Positions 1-9,589 of a stretch of DNA of 21,890 bases are shown piece by piece. Made by a program: the position numbers and the translations under genes. The notes beneath the pieces are model-generated. The model had not been told where the DNA came from, did not search any database, and saw only the letters and a list, made by a program, of their open reading frames with translations. The stretch spans positions 271,501 to 293,390 of the forward strand of contig CAUYUJ010016156.1 of NCBI GenBank assembly GCA_963575745.1, read 5' to 3'. Position 1 is the stretch's first letter; every line of letters begins with the position of its first letter. The stretch comes from Prorocentrum cordatum (taxonomy: Eukaryota; Sar; Dinophyceae; Prorocentrales; Prorocentraceae).

Positions 1-147
1 GAGGTCGAATTGACGGAACGTCCCGCACGTTTCCACTTCAACTGGCTCTGGGGCAGCTACTATGTTCTCCTGAAGCAGCTCGAACAGATCCGGATCAGTT
101 CGGTCAGGACTCAGATGCAAAGGAGGACTCGATACACAACGCTATAG
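1..147 (+). CDS. Possible 3'-terminal coding exon of an unidentified gene (partial at left edge)
   Basis: Frame 1 is open from the first base to a TAG at 145-147, giving 48 codons. The peptide is rich in aromatic and amphipathic residues (for example RFHFNWLWGSYYVLLKQLEQ) rather than the Arg/Pro/Gly junk that most GC-rich open frames here produce, and third codon positions are mostly G or C as in the two large genes. It lies on the same strand as genes A and B, as expected for the unidirectional gene arrays common in dinoflagellates. No family is recognised. It could be a chance open frame, since 48 codons is short for GC-rich DNA. The sequence left of the window would show whether an intron acceptor or a longer exon precedes it. 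Confidence 0.4.
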   Translation, partial: EVELTERPARFHFNWLWGSYYVLLKQLEQIRISSVRTQMQRRTRYTTL

Positions 148-696
148 AACACAAGCGCGGCCTGGCACATCGCAATTCAGAAAGGCGCAGCTCAGCACAG
201 CCCTTGGCACGTTACATCATGATCGATACACTCAGTATTGCAATGGCCCGCCGCCCAATCAAGTGTCTTGAAAACGCTGCCATGTCTCACAGTTGTACTT
301 TTTCCCCAGAGGGTGTTCCCGACGTTCTGGCCTTCCTCCTTTTTCTCGTCTTGAAGGCCACCCAGCCACATGACCGCGCAGATCTGCCCTTGCACTCCTG
401 GTGGGCGCGCAGTGAAGGCACAAAACTGGTAAAAGATTTGTGTGGTTCCCCTCTCCGGCTGCCTCTTGCGTGAACCAGACGCATTGGGGAAAAAACGATT
501 CCTGTCCGCTTAAGCGCTTGCCTTCACAGCCTAACCACAACAGGCACAAGTAGCGGTAGCTGTGGACCCTGTGGATTACCCTACGGGGCCAACGCCAACA
601 TCAAAGGCCTCAAATCGAGGATAGGCCGGTACAGCCAAAGAGACGGCAACGAGCGGCAACACACAACGAACATGTCACGAATTACGGACCGCAAGT

Positions 697-756
697 GCAG
701 AAGGAGGAGGAGGAGGTAGGAGGAGAAGCGCGGAGGAGGGGGGGGAGGAGCGAGGA
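697..756. repeat. Purine-rich (GGA)n-like simple repeat
   Basis: About 60 bp of almost pure purine on the plus strand built from GGA and GGAG units with a G9 run. It explains the proline- and leucine-rich open frames seen in this stretch. Similar tracts occur at 2541-2571, 9150-9256 and 20021-20135. Confidence 0.8.
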
Positions 757-2115
757 AAGGGAGACCAGTCACAAACCAGGACCAGCTTTCAAACCAACCT
801 GCACTAACTAGGCGAACCGTCGCGCGCACCCTGGGACTGGAGCAGTGGACAATGGAGCTGGCTTAAAGACCGCGGAAGCCATCGCCCGACTGCTCGGCAG
901 TCTAGGCACCCACATGGCCACGGCAGTGCGAATGCAGAGGAAAAGTCTACACAGTCCCAGCACCAGAGACGCGAATGAAGAAGCAGACGGTACGAGTTGC
1001 CCCAGGAACGTACCGGTTCCAATCTGGATGGCCTGCGAGGTCCGAGTGCGCGACCAGCGGCGGCGCGCAGAGACTAAAGCTTAAAGGTGTCACCGAGGGG
1101 CTGACCAGGCTCACGAGTACCACGACAGGGAACGGACAAGAGGGGCAATGAGGGGAAGAAGGGGGGCGAAGGAAGAGAGCAAGAACGCTAGCAGCACATG
1201 CGGGGCATCTTGAAAACCGAGCGGAGCAAGCTTTGACACGGGGGGGCGTCCCAGCACGGCCCCGCGGAGAAAACCGCGGAAGGCTTCAGGGCCATCGCCC
1301 TGGGGCAGGCCATGACGAGTGCCATTCTGCACTGTATACAGCGAGTAAGCGCCAGATGTTCGGAGGGCTGCCGCCGAGGCGACGGCAGCACCTGTCTGCA
1401 GGCGGGGCGGAAGGGAGGAGGTGCATGGGAGGACGCCTAAGAAATCCCCCAGGCACGCCTCCGGCGGGGGTCGGGAGAGGCCTAGATATTTCTGGCACAG
1501 GCTGTGAAAACAATTGCAGAGTGCATCGTGTTCAATGTTGTACTCGCCGCTTTTGCAACCTAATATACACCCTGCGGCACCTTGGAAGCGCCGCGCCGTG
1601 CACCAGCCTTTCCAGGCCGCGCGCAGCTGGCACGCCTGGACGCGAGGAGGGAGGAGAGGAGCAGACAGAGAGAGGGAATGAGCCCAGGCACGCGGACGGT
1701 GGCCTGGGGGCGTGGGCAAGCGCAACGATCGAGCGTTGTGCGCACGTGCGCCGCTGCGGAATGGCCCGCGGCGGTTTTAAATGCCCGAGTCGCGCGAGCC
1801 TGCCAAGCCCTCCTTTGGAGCCGAAAAATCGAAAAGGGAAGGGGAGGCACGATGCGTCGCCTCAGCCCGCGACAAAACCTCACTGGCGGCCTCCAGGTGG
1901 AAGATGACGCAGTCCTGGATGAGCGCCCCGCGCTCTGCCGCACGGGCGCGGTTGCCGGGCAGCAGGGAGCCTCTGGAGGGTCCTCGTGCGTCGGCGGGTT
2001 TTCAGCCCGCCGTGGGCGGAGTTTTCGAAGCGCGCCACGCGCGCCCGCGCCGCGGCCGCAGCGCTCGGCAGGTCAGGGAAATCCCTGGGGAAGTGCAGCG
2101 ATTATATTACGCGTG

Positions 2116-2131
2116 ACCAGCTGCAGCTGGT
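2116..2131. repeat. Perfect 16-bp palindrome
   Basis: ACCAGCTGCAGCTGGT equals its own reverse complement. It lies 690 bp upstream of gene A in otherwise unassigned DNA. It could be a protein-binding site or chance; nothing else supports a role. Confidence 0.5.
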
Positions 2132-2540
2132 TCCCAAAGAAAACGAAGGCGACGGCAGCAAACAATCTCGAAACAGTTGATATGTCGTTGCTGGGGTTCT
2201 AAAGCAAAATGATTTAAAAAGTGTTCGCCGCCCCCAGAGCGACACGGTCAAGCCCGTTTGTACTATTTGCGCCCCTCGTGTTTGACATGTTCGGTCCCGT
2301 TTTCGCATTTCAGGGCCTTCGTTCCGACGCCATGTTCTTGAAAATTAGTTTAAGTTTTTTCGGTACCATCCGCGAGTGATCGGCGCCCCGCGCACGAAAC
2401 CCGTGGAGTAGAGCCGTCTAGATCAAAGAGAATACACGTTAATTTGTAGAGGGGGGAAGGGGGAAGAAAGTGAGGATGGAAGAGAAACGTGGTATAACGG
2501 AGGGGGGAGGCGGCGGGGGAGCGAGCGGGAATGACATTCG

Positions 2541-2571
2541 GAGGGAGAGGAGGAGGAGGAGGAGAAGGAGG
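2541..2571. repeat. (GGA)n simple repeat
   Basis: Short GGAGGA tract with a few interruptions, about 200 bp upstream of the gene A spliced-leader relict. It gives serine/proline-rich shadow frames on the minus strand. Confidence 0.8.
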
Positions 2572-2766
2572 CATGACCGCAGTCCGTCCGCCTCTTTGGC
2601 CTGGGGGGTCTAAAACGTTTCTTCCATTGACCTAGGCCGCTCAAGCCAAATGGATTTCGTCTATTTGATCAAGGCAACTCCCCCCCCTACGGTATACCGA
2701 CTCCCGTCCGTATCCTCACTCTTTCGTTCGTATCATCTATATCCCCACTCTCCTTAAATGCGGGCA

Positions 2767-2788
2767 CGCGTAGCCATTTGGGCTCATC
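2767..2788 (+). promoter_or_regulatory. Relict dinoflagellate spliced-leader sequence upstream of gene A
   Basis: Bases 2769-2786 (CGTAGCCATTTGGGCTCA) match 17 of 18 positions of the dinoflagellate spliced leader, whose known core is CGTAGCCATTTTGGCTCA; the only change is T to G at 2780. The flanking leader bases have decayed. Dinoflagellate mRNAs receive this leader by trans-splicing, so it should not be in the genome beside a gene unless a processed mRNA was copied back into DNA. The relict keeps the internal AG (GTAG), which can act as the acceptor for a new round of trans-splicing. A C/T-rich stretch (about 2701-2755) lies upstream as a polypyrimidine tract would. It ends 33 bp before the gene A start codon. 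Confidence 0.85.
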
Positions 2789-2802
2789 CTCTTTTCGGGG
2801 CA

Positions 2803-2874
2803 ATGAAGCACCCGTGCCGAGATGTCCGAAGGCACCTCGGACAGCCCACGGGATCAGGACGCTGCCTGGAGTGA
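2803..2874 (+). other. Upstream ORF overlapping the gene A start
   Basis: The first ATG after the relict leader is at 2803. It is out of frame with gene A and opens 23 codons ending at TGA 2872-2874, so it overlaps the gene A start codon at 2822. If transcripts are trans-spliced at the relict, ribosomes meet this ATG first. Gene A translation would then need leaky scanning, or the uORF would damp expression. Gene B has no such upstream ATG. Confidence 0.4.
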
Positions 2875-5800
2875 CGAGATTGCCACCGTGTGCGCCGACA
2901 GCAGCAGCGGCCCCCCTGCAGCCCGCAGCAGGCGTCCGCAGCAGGATCACTCGTCAGTTCTGCAGGCGGTGGCAGCGGGCGGCGGCGCAGTGCCAGACCA
3001 GCTCGGCGTGGCCCAGCCGCCGCGCGCAGCCAAGCGCCGCCTGAGCCAGTCTGCACGAGAGACGCTTGCGTCGATCACTCTCGCCGAGTCGGCGCCTGCA
3101 GAGACAGCCCGTCGGCGGGGTGCCAAGACGGCTCGAGACGCCAAGGCGGCGCGAGATCGGGCAGATCTTGCAAAGTACACTGCGCAGCTAGCCTTGGCCA
3201 TCCGCCGTGAGACGAAGCAGGTTCCAGCAGAGTTGTTCGCCATTGCTCGCTATCCGACCCAGAGCCGATCGCAGCAGTGGCCGATGTCTATTGTTATATC
3301 ACAGCTGCAGCAACGTGCCCAAACTTTGAACATCGCCCAGCACGCCGACTCCCCAGTCGCCAAGATTGCCCAACATTTCTTCGATCGTGGGAGCGGCATC
3401 GTCTTGACGAAGGAGGCCTTCAGCAATCTCATCGGCGTGGATGCGAGGAAGATTGGCCCATCAATTATCACGTTGGCTGAGGTCTTATTGTATGCTGACC
3501 GTTTGGCACGATCAATGTTGGAGACACGGTTGGCGTTGCTCGTGAGTAGTGAACGTTTAGTGGATATGATCGATTTCGACAGGCAAGACGAGACTCCGAT
3601 GGCTGTGACTCGGCACGCGTGGCACCCCGCCCAGAACTCTGGACAACAGAATGCGATGATTGTTGCGGCCAGGAGCCACCAGTTCCTTGCGCACATGGAG
3701 AAGTCCCTCAAATGCATCTCGCGGGCACGGAAAACGATGTCGAAGATCCTCCAGTCAGAGTCTGTCTACGCGTACCGATTTATAGGCAATGGTGGTCCAC
3801 ATGATATAACTATTATTGGCGCTTGCGTGAACCCGCTTCAGATTCTGGACCGCACCACGGGCGAGTGCTTACGGGCGGCATGGCGGCACCGAACATCCTT
3901 GAAGCAGCGCGGCCATGTGAAGTTCAAAGCGCGCACGAGGAGCACGTGCGCCGACGCCGCTGGCGGCAATGATCGCTCTGAGCGTGCTGTCCTGTCGGAT
4001 CTCGGGTGCGATTGGCGTCGCTTGCATTTCAAGTGCGACATCCACGCTGCAGTCAACAATTGCCACGACTCCATGTTTGTGTGCGACGACTTTATGAAGG
4101 CCCAGCGGAGATGGGCATCGAGCATCAATTTTGGTACTGGACTCACCATGTATGGGGAAACTTTGGAGGAACTGGTTTTCGAACGGATCGACGTGCGCTA
4201 CGGCCAGCCCCCAGACGAGCATAAAGCATACCGCAACTACGTCACGTGCCTATGTATGCGGAACGTTCCGAACCAGGTCGAGATGCTCATCGCAAGTAGA
4301 ACGCTGCCAAATGGCAATTGGCGAAACCATGAGAAGGTCGAGGTGTACGTCCCGCTGGGCACCAACGCCGACCCACATGCGATTGCATCAGCCGTGGCGT
4401 GGAGCTTTAAGAGAATATTTGCAGGCACTCTGTTCACCAAGTACGTGAAATCTAAATGGAAGGGCGTGTCCAAGGCCTTGTCGCAGTTCGTGCTGCCGTT
4501 CGCTTGTTGCGGTCTGGGTGCCCCAGCGTACGAGCGTTTCGCCGAGCGGGCTCGGGCGATCAACGACAAGTGCATCGGGAGACCTGTCCAGGGAGCAGCT
4601 GCTGGAGGCGGTGGGGCCCCTGTGCTGGCCATCGAGGGCGGCGGCGGCCCTGCTGACGGCGGAGGCGGTGTGTGTGGCGGCGGCGCCCAGGACGGAGCCC
4701 ACGGCGGCGTCGGCGAGCAGGCGAGCAAGGTCGACCAGGAGCGATCGCACAGGGAGGAGAACAATAAGGATATTGAGATTGGTTTGGAGTTGTCTCAGTC
4801 AGATCCTACTAGCAGGACGTTGATAACAATCCAAGTTGCTCTGGCACACGAGATGTATTTGGACCAGCTCCTCGACCAGGGTTCGGTGGACTGGGAGGCG
4901 GCTCAGCGCGCGTCACAGGCGCGCGCGCTGCTGGCCCCGTCGGGGCAGGGCCAGCCCCGAGCCAACAGGAGTTTCGAGTTGCTCGAGATGGCCAAGGGCG
5001 GTGCCGATTCGAATTTCTTGACCGACATTGTGACAATGATGAATTCCGCTACCCACTGGGACGTATTGGTGGGCGACGCCGATAAGACCTTGGAGTGCAG
5101 GGCGTTTACGTTCAAGCTTTTGTCTGGGAGCTTATGCACAGCAGGGCGGACGGCGTGTCTGCGCCACAAGGTCGAGCCCGTTGCAACGTTCCGATGTTTG
5201 TTGAGCGATGCTGACGCCGATGACTTTGCGAACAAGCCGCAATGTTTGCACGATCCCTGGAGCAAGAGGTTCCTGGACGAGTTCGTCGACAAGCCTGGTG
5301 GCTTACGCAGTGACGATGCGCAGGCAGCTTTACGATTCCAATGCAGGCTCGCCAGACGGCACATGGCGAAGATAGAGTGCTGGCACGCAGCGTTGCGGAG
5401 GCGTTTGTATATGCGAGGGGTCCATGCGAATGGGCAGGCGTTCGCTGAGGTCAACGCCGAGGCCATCTGCGACCGCGTGCACGCCCGCGTTGCCTACAAC
5501 ACTGTGGCGAAGGAGTTGAGCAAGCTGACCGCCAACGGCTTGTGCGACGGGTCGGTCGGGCCCGACGGCGACTGCGACGACCTGAGAGACCGCTGGTACT
5601 CTGGCCCTTGGCACGCTTACGTTCGATACCACACGTTTGGGACGGAGGGGAGGCCCGACTTGTCGGCGTTGTCAGCAGCGTACAACGCGCTGACGCCAGA
5701 CGAGAAGCAGTTCTACATCGACTTGGCGAAGGGCGCCCAGCAGCAGTTGGCGAAGCTGCGGCCAGGCGAGGGCGCATTTGGCTTTACGTCGAGGGCGCTC

Positions 5801-6706
5801 CGACGCCAACAACGCAGTGCCCAAGCCGCCGCGGCGGCCGAGCGCACTCAGGCTGATGAGGCTAGCGGTGCAGGGCCAGATCCTATGTCTCGGCGGCGGG
5901 CTGCGTTTTCGGCAGTATCATTGGTCATGCGCCGCTCGGACAACCGACACTTACATGAGTTGGTGGCGTCCGCAAAGGCGGAGCAGCGGCGCATGCTGCT
6001 GGAGGCGGGCAGGCGCCGAGCCGCTGACCAGCGTGCGTTGCGGGAGTGGGCAGCCACGAAAGGGAAAGCATTGTTGGAAGAGACCGTGGCCCAGAATCCC
6101 GTGCTGCAGCCATTCAAGCAGTGTTTGTACCCCGTGCCAGATGTGGATGACGTCGTGTTCGAGCTGATCCCGACTACGACGAACGCCTTGAAGGTTGCTT
6201 TGGCTACTGATATGTTAGCACGTACCTCCAACGTGGGGCGAGCCCTGCAGGTGGACTTCGACTCCATGTCCACGCCCATCCTGCACGAGCTATCGGAGCC
6301 GATTGTACTTGATGAGAAGAAGAAGATCGGCCCACCGCCTTGCCACGAGGTGGGCATCTGCTTATGCAGCGGCGACGGCGTCCTCATCTGGAAAATGAGG
6401 AACGCATACCTGGCGAAGCTGAAGGTTCTTTACAAGGCAGGGCCAATGAAGAGTCTATTGCGACAGCAGTCGCTGGTCGTTCGGTTTGACGGCCATCGGG
6501 AGCAGCTCTTCACCGAGATGAGCGACGGCTGGGGCGACGAGTTCGCTGATCTACTTGGCGGTGGTGAAGTTGGACCTGCACATCTGGAGATGTGGTTCCA
6601 CATCGGCGCGCACTCCCTGAACCCGTACCGCTCGAGCTTCTTGGCCCTTGTCGTCGGTGAGGACCCTGACAGGGTCGCGGTGGTTGATGGCGAGATCATG
6701 CTTGAG
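2822..6706 (+). CDS. Gene A exon 1: large protein of unknown function with HMG-box-like segment
   Basis: The product is not recognised. The frame opens with ATG 2822, 33 bp after the relict leader, and is coding-like for 1295 codons. Residues 1-70 are polar and low in order. Residues 70-135 are basic and helical (AKRRLSQSARETL, RRRGAKTARDAK), so nuclear location is plausible. Residues about 588-640 are a glycine/alanine linker. Residues about 927-977 resemble an HMG box: W-x-AY-x(2)-Y, then an aliphatic helix, then Y-x-AL-x-PDEKQFY-x(2)-LAK. The basic N-terminal face of a typical box is weak, so DNA binding is inferred only. Residues 1040-1100 form a charged helix, possibly a coiled coil. The frame stays open to 7030, but past 6740 it becomes pyrimidine-rich and proline-rich, so I end the exon at GAG|GACAGC (6706/6707). 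A GC donor at 6730/6731 is the alternative. The lack of introns over 3.9 kb fits descent from a cDNA. Confidence 0.8.
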
Positions 6707-6908
6707 GACAGCGGGTTTGAGCAACAAGGGGCCTGCTCTCTGTTTCCCTTTTCTCCCTGCCACCCTCCCTCCTCCATCGCCTCCTCATTGCCTTGTCCTG
6801 CCTGGGGTTTGCGCCGCCTCCTCCGCCGGCCGCCCCCGCGCCTCAGCTCGTCCCCCTACTTGCAGATGCGTGTTGGCCGAGCGCCCGCAATCCTCAGCGT
6901 TGTTATTA

Positions 6909-6953
6909 GGGGGCGTTCGGACAAAGGCACCACCAATTTTGTCCGACCCCCCC
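6909..6953 (+). repeat. Hairpin inside gene A intron 1
   Basis: TCGGACAAA (6917-6925) pairs perfectly with TTTGTCCGA (6938-6946) around a 12-base loop. GGGGG at 6909-6913 can pair with CCCCC at 6949-6953 after a small internal loop. It may be a structured intron element or the remains of a small inverted-repeat insertion; no flanking target duplication is evident. Confidence 0.55.
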
Positions 6954-7034
6954 AGCCGCGCAGCCGAGGGCACCGTGTGCGCTTTCAGCGTCGCCCGAGA
7001 TTTCCCTGGGAATGTAGGGCGTGGTGTTAGACTG

Positions 7035-7217
7035 CCTGGGTGTTCTGGGTTTCGTCGGGTGCTCTCTGACGCAGCCTTGGTGCACTCTTGGGCCGTGGCT
7101 GTGCTTTCCAGAGCCACCTAGGGGATTACTGGGGCGCTCTCGGGAGCCTCTTGGGCCATGATTGGGGCATCCTGGGGTGGCGCGGGGTCCTCGTTGGACT
7201 TGCTGGTGGCATGTTGG
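7035..7217. repeat. Helically phased CTTGG-like pentamer array
   Basis: Variants of NTTGG/NCTGG begin at 7035, 7044, 7054, 7076, 7087, 7117, 7128, 7139, 7150, 7161, 7171, 7193, 7202 and 7213. Spacings are mostly 10-11 bp or near multiples of that, so the motif recurs about once per DNA turn. The units are too diverged to be a fresh tandem repeat. The array lies wholly within gene A intron 1. Confidence 0.6.
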
Positions 7218-7416
7218 CGCCATCCACGGGAGCCGCACGTGAGCGCGACCGCGCCAGGATGCAACGCGATGTCTCGCATCCTTGGGCCGTGCCAAGCCCG
7301 CATGTGCCATCACTTTCGGGGGGCCCTTGGAGGTCAATCGGGGCACTGTCCCAGGGAGGTTTACCCATTAGCCCGCGCAACAGCTGTTTGCTGTGTCCAA
7401 CCCACCGCCTCCCCAG

Positions 7417-7758
7417 GCGACCAAAGACACGTTCTTCGACTTCTATTTGTTCCGAGAGATGGACCCTTCCATGGAATGGTCTATGCAGTTGTACGCCATC
7501 GTCGACGACCCAGTACACATCGGTGTGTTTCGCCCTGGTGATGTGTCAGTGCGCGAAGTTGGGGGAGATGCAGGCGCCACCGTGTTCTGGACACCGCCTC
7601 CTGCCAGCAGGCGCGGAGGCGGTCGACTCCCTCGGGTCGACGAGCCGCCCGAGCCCGACGAGGCGTTCCACGCCTTGGAGGACGGCGAGGCCGACCCCGA
7701 CGGCGAGCCCGATTCGGAGCCTTCGGAGCCTGGCGGCGACGGCTTCCAGGACTTTCGG
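7417..7758 (+). CDS. Gene A exon 2
   Basis: An open frame with clear coding character follows the acceptor CCCCAG|GCG and runs 114 codons to CGG|GTAAAC, a canonical GT donor. The start of the peptide (ATKDTFFDFYLFREMDPS) is compact and aromatic. The middle is GDVSVREVGGDAGATVFW, and the end is a strongly acidic Pro/Glu/Asp/Ser-rich segment (DEAFHALEDGEADPDGEPD). The frame runs on past the donor to a TGA at 7807-7809, which would be the end if this intron were retained. Phase 0 on both sides fits exon 1 and exon 3. No function is recognised; the acidic tail is probably disordered. Confidence 0.65.
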
Positions 7759-8353
7759 GTAAACTTGCAACCGCTGGCTGGGCCGATACACGTGTTGTTT
7801 TATGGTTGAGTATCCAGTGTTTTAGAGTTTGTTGGTGCATCTTGGGGTCCAACTGGGGGGGGGGTCCTGATCAGCGACTGATGGTTGGGGGCTCCGTTCC
7901 ATGAGGGGTGGGCCTTTCTGGTGGAAACAAAGTGTGCATCGTTAAAGCGTCAAACGCATTGCCCTATGTGGGCTGGGGGCCCAATAGGGTCGCGGCTGCC
8001 CACGGTGACACTGTGAGCGATGAGGGTACCTGTGCGAGGCGTGTATACGTATACCTAGAGACTTGTACGAACATGCGTTTAAGTGGTACATGGGTGCTGA
8101 ATGTGTGTGTAAGTATAAGCACGCGCGCATACCTATGCATCGTATCACTCGTACACGTACGCGGAACCTGTGTACTCATACATGGGACGGCGCGCACGCG
8201 TGACACATGACGTTGCTCGTGGGTGCCTGAAGGGCCCGATGTGGGCCCGCTGTACACCCGTAGGACAAAGCCTACGTCGTTCAACCCTAGATCGGTCGAA
8301 AGCTAGCCCTGCATGCTGTGTTGGAGCGTGCCCCCAATAGTTTCCCAGTTTAG
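7759..8353 (+). other. Gene A intron 2 (GT-AG)
   Basis: It starts GTAAAC and ends AGTTTAG before GAG. The body is non-coding and includes alternating purine/pyrimidine stretches such as GTGTATACGTATAC (a 12-bp palindrome at 8043-8054) and TGTGTGTAAGTATAAG. Both ends are in phase 0, so removing it joins two acidic coding segments without a stop. Confidence 0.65.
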
Positions 8354-8659
8354 GAGGGCGCCGATGTCGATGTGGGTGGCGACTCAGACATACATGAGGA
8401 CGACCCCAGCGGGGACGAGGAGGGTGCCCCCGTCCCGCCCGTGGTGGGCGACCCACTGGCTGGCGGCGGCGACGGAGTTGACGATGGCCCCCCCGACCCA
8501 CCAGGCGTCGTCAGGGTTAGAATGGCTAATGGCGCCATCAGGTATTACCCCCCGACGGAGACACAGCAAGCCCGCTTTGAGGCGACGTGCAGCCGCGACC
8601 ATTTCACCAGGGGGCTGGACCGTCCTTGCAGGATGACGAGGTACTACATCGATCCCTAA
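8354..8659 (+). CDS. Gene A exon 3 (C-terminus)
   Basis: After TTTAG the frame reads 101 codons to TAA 8657-8659; an in-frame TAG is part of the acceptor itself, so the exon cannot extend further left. The first half continues the acidic, low-complexity character of exon 2 (EGADVDVGGDSD, EDDPSGDEEG). The last 45 residues look folded (VRVRMANGAIRYYPPTETQQ, then a segment with CSRDHFTRGLDRPCRMTRYY). Two cysteines about 13 residues apart might bind metal, but no zinc motif is complete. The total predicted gene A product is about 1510 residues. Confidence 0.65.
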   Translation, partial: EGADVDVGGDSDIHEDDPSGDEEGAPVPPVVGDPLAGGGDGVDDGPPDPPGVVRVRMANGAIRYYPPTETQQARFEATCSRDHFTRGLDRPCRMTRYYIDP

Positions 8660-9069
8660 CGCTTCGCGCGCACGTGTCTTGACCTTCGCGCGGGAGTTGG
8701 GTCTTGCGGTCTTGGACCTTTTGGGCCCCTCTTGCCTCTTGGGCCCCCATAGAGCCCCCCCCCCAGAGGGCCCCGAGAGGGCCCCAAGGCGGCCTCAAGC
8801 GGGCGCCGAGGGTGGACCAATATGGCCCCAAGACGCCTCTGTGACCATGTGGCCTTTTGGGGGACCCGTTGCCCCCCCCATCGGGGCCCTGCTGCAGCCA
8901 TCTTCAGCCCTCTTGGAGCCACCCCCCAAGGGGGCTCAAGAGAGCCCCCCTCGGAGCCAAAAAGGGCACCGCGAGCGATTGGGAAGTGTTCGTTTTGAGG
9001 GCTGCTCACCATGAACACTACAAAGTCCCTACTGCGGCTACGTTGCGCCCCCCATCGGCCTGGATACCT

Positions 9070-9117
9070 CTCGGCGTCATCTTGGGGCCACCTTGGACCC
9101 CCTAAGGGACCTCCTGG
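9070..9117. repeat. Short CTTGG-phased segment
   Basis: CTCGG, CTTGG, CTTGG, CTAAGG and CCTGG begin at 9070, 9081, 9092, 9102 and 9113, a spacing of 10-11 bp. This is the same motif and spacing as in gene A intron 1 and upstream of gene B. Confidence 0.55.
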
Positions 9118-9149
9118 AGCTTCTTCGCGCCCTGTCAGGGCTCTCTCGA

Positions 9150-9256
9150 GGATAAGGAGGAGGAGGAGGGGTACGAAGCTGAGGGCGGAGGAGAGGGTGA
9201 GGAGGAGGAGATTGAGATGTAGGAGGGGGTGGAGTAGGAGGGGGGGGGAGAAGGAG
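9150..9256. repeat. Purine-rich GGA/GAG tract
   Basis: About 105 bp made mostly of GGA, GAG and G-runs with few pyrimidines on the plus strand. It could form triplex or G-quadruplex DNA. Confidence 0.75.
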
Positions 9257-9341
9257 GCCACTTTCCGAATCCTCACGTGGATCCTCCTCCTCGTCACCAT
9301 TATCCTCCTCGTCGGTTGCATGCCGACACGCACCTCGCAAT

Positions 9342-9560
9342 GCGCTCCGTGGACCCACGGGGAGCTCCGCCGAAGGCCCCAGCGGCTAGAGTCGCACGTG
9401 TGGCCGCGCCCGTGTTGGCAAACCCCTCTAGCGCTTCGCGGCCCCATATGAAGCTCAGCCGAAAGCCCCAATGGCAGGGGTCACATGCCTTGCAGCGCCA
9501 GTATTGGCACACCCTCGCGCGCTTCGCGGCCCCATCGCATGCTGTTCTCCTGGGCCGCGC
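9342..9560. repeat. Diverged ~88-bp tandem repeat, about 2.5 copies
   Basis: Copies start at GCGCTCCG 9342, GCGCTTCG 9431 and GCGCTTCG 9519, so the period is 89 then 88 bp. Other landmarks keep the spacing: GTTGGCA 9414 and ATTGGCA 9503; GCTCCGCCGAAGGCCCC and GCTCAGCCGAAAGCCCC within copies 1 and 2. By eye the copies are about 70% identical. No reading frame is shared. Confidence 0.7.
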
Positions 9561-9589
9561 CGACAAAGGAACACTTCAACCGTGCTGGG

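Larger units (their letters stand above)
148..2766. other. Spacer upstream of gene A with no convincing gene
   Basis: Several overlapping open frames of 60-220 codons exist on both strands, but all encode Arg/Pro/Ala/Gly-rich peptides with no pattern I recognise. None has a spliced-leader relict or plausible exon borders. The stretch contains purine-rich GGA tracts near 697-756 and 2541-2571, a perfect 16-bp palindrome at 2116-2131, and an AT-richer, C/T-rich segment (about 2690-2760) just before gene A. That last segment could serve as the polypyrimidine tract for trans-splicing. Confidence 0.6.
6707..7416 (+). other. Gene A intron 1 (inferred GA-AG or GC-AG)
   Basis: Coding character stops near 6730, where a C/T-rich tract begins, and resumes at 7417 after CCCCAG. 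Only phase-0 donors fit: GAG|GACAGC at 6707 or GGG|GCCTGC at 6731. The body holds a possible internal acceptor (ACTTGCAG, ending 6866) that could delimit a 33-bp mini-exon 6867-6899 before GTTGTT. It also holds a strong hairpin at 6909-6953 and a 10-11 bp phased CTTGG array at 7035-7217. Noncanonical GC and GA donors are established for dinoflagellates. The exact borders are inference. Confidence 0.6.

Noticed and set aside
1111-2202. Several overlapping 110-220 codon open frames on both strands
   Set aside because: All are Arg/Pro/Gly/Ala-rich, overlap each other, and show no domain, exon border or leader. Expected from GC-rich DNA with few stop codons.
6740-7030. Continuation of gene A exon 1 to the TAG at 7028-7030
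   Set aside because: Composition changes sharply to pyrimidine-rich DNA, the peptide becomes Pro/Arg/Ser junk, and a better coding exon follows in phase at 7417.
8930-8970. GGCTCAAG on the plus strand and a GCCCTTTTTGGCTCC-like string on the minus strand, similar to the spliced leader
   Set aside because: Only 8 contiguous leader bases in the first case and an inserted base in the second. The region is full of GGGCC/CTTGG repeats that make such strings likely, and no gene follows.
8656-9471. 271-codon minus-strand open frame
   Set aside because: Peptide is made of repeated Gly/Pro/Arg motifs from the G/C-run and CTTGG DNA; no coding-like segment.
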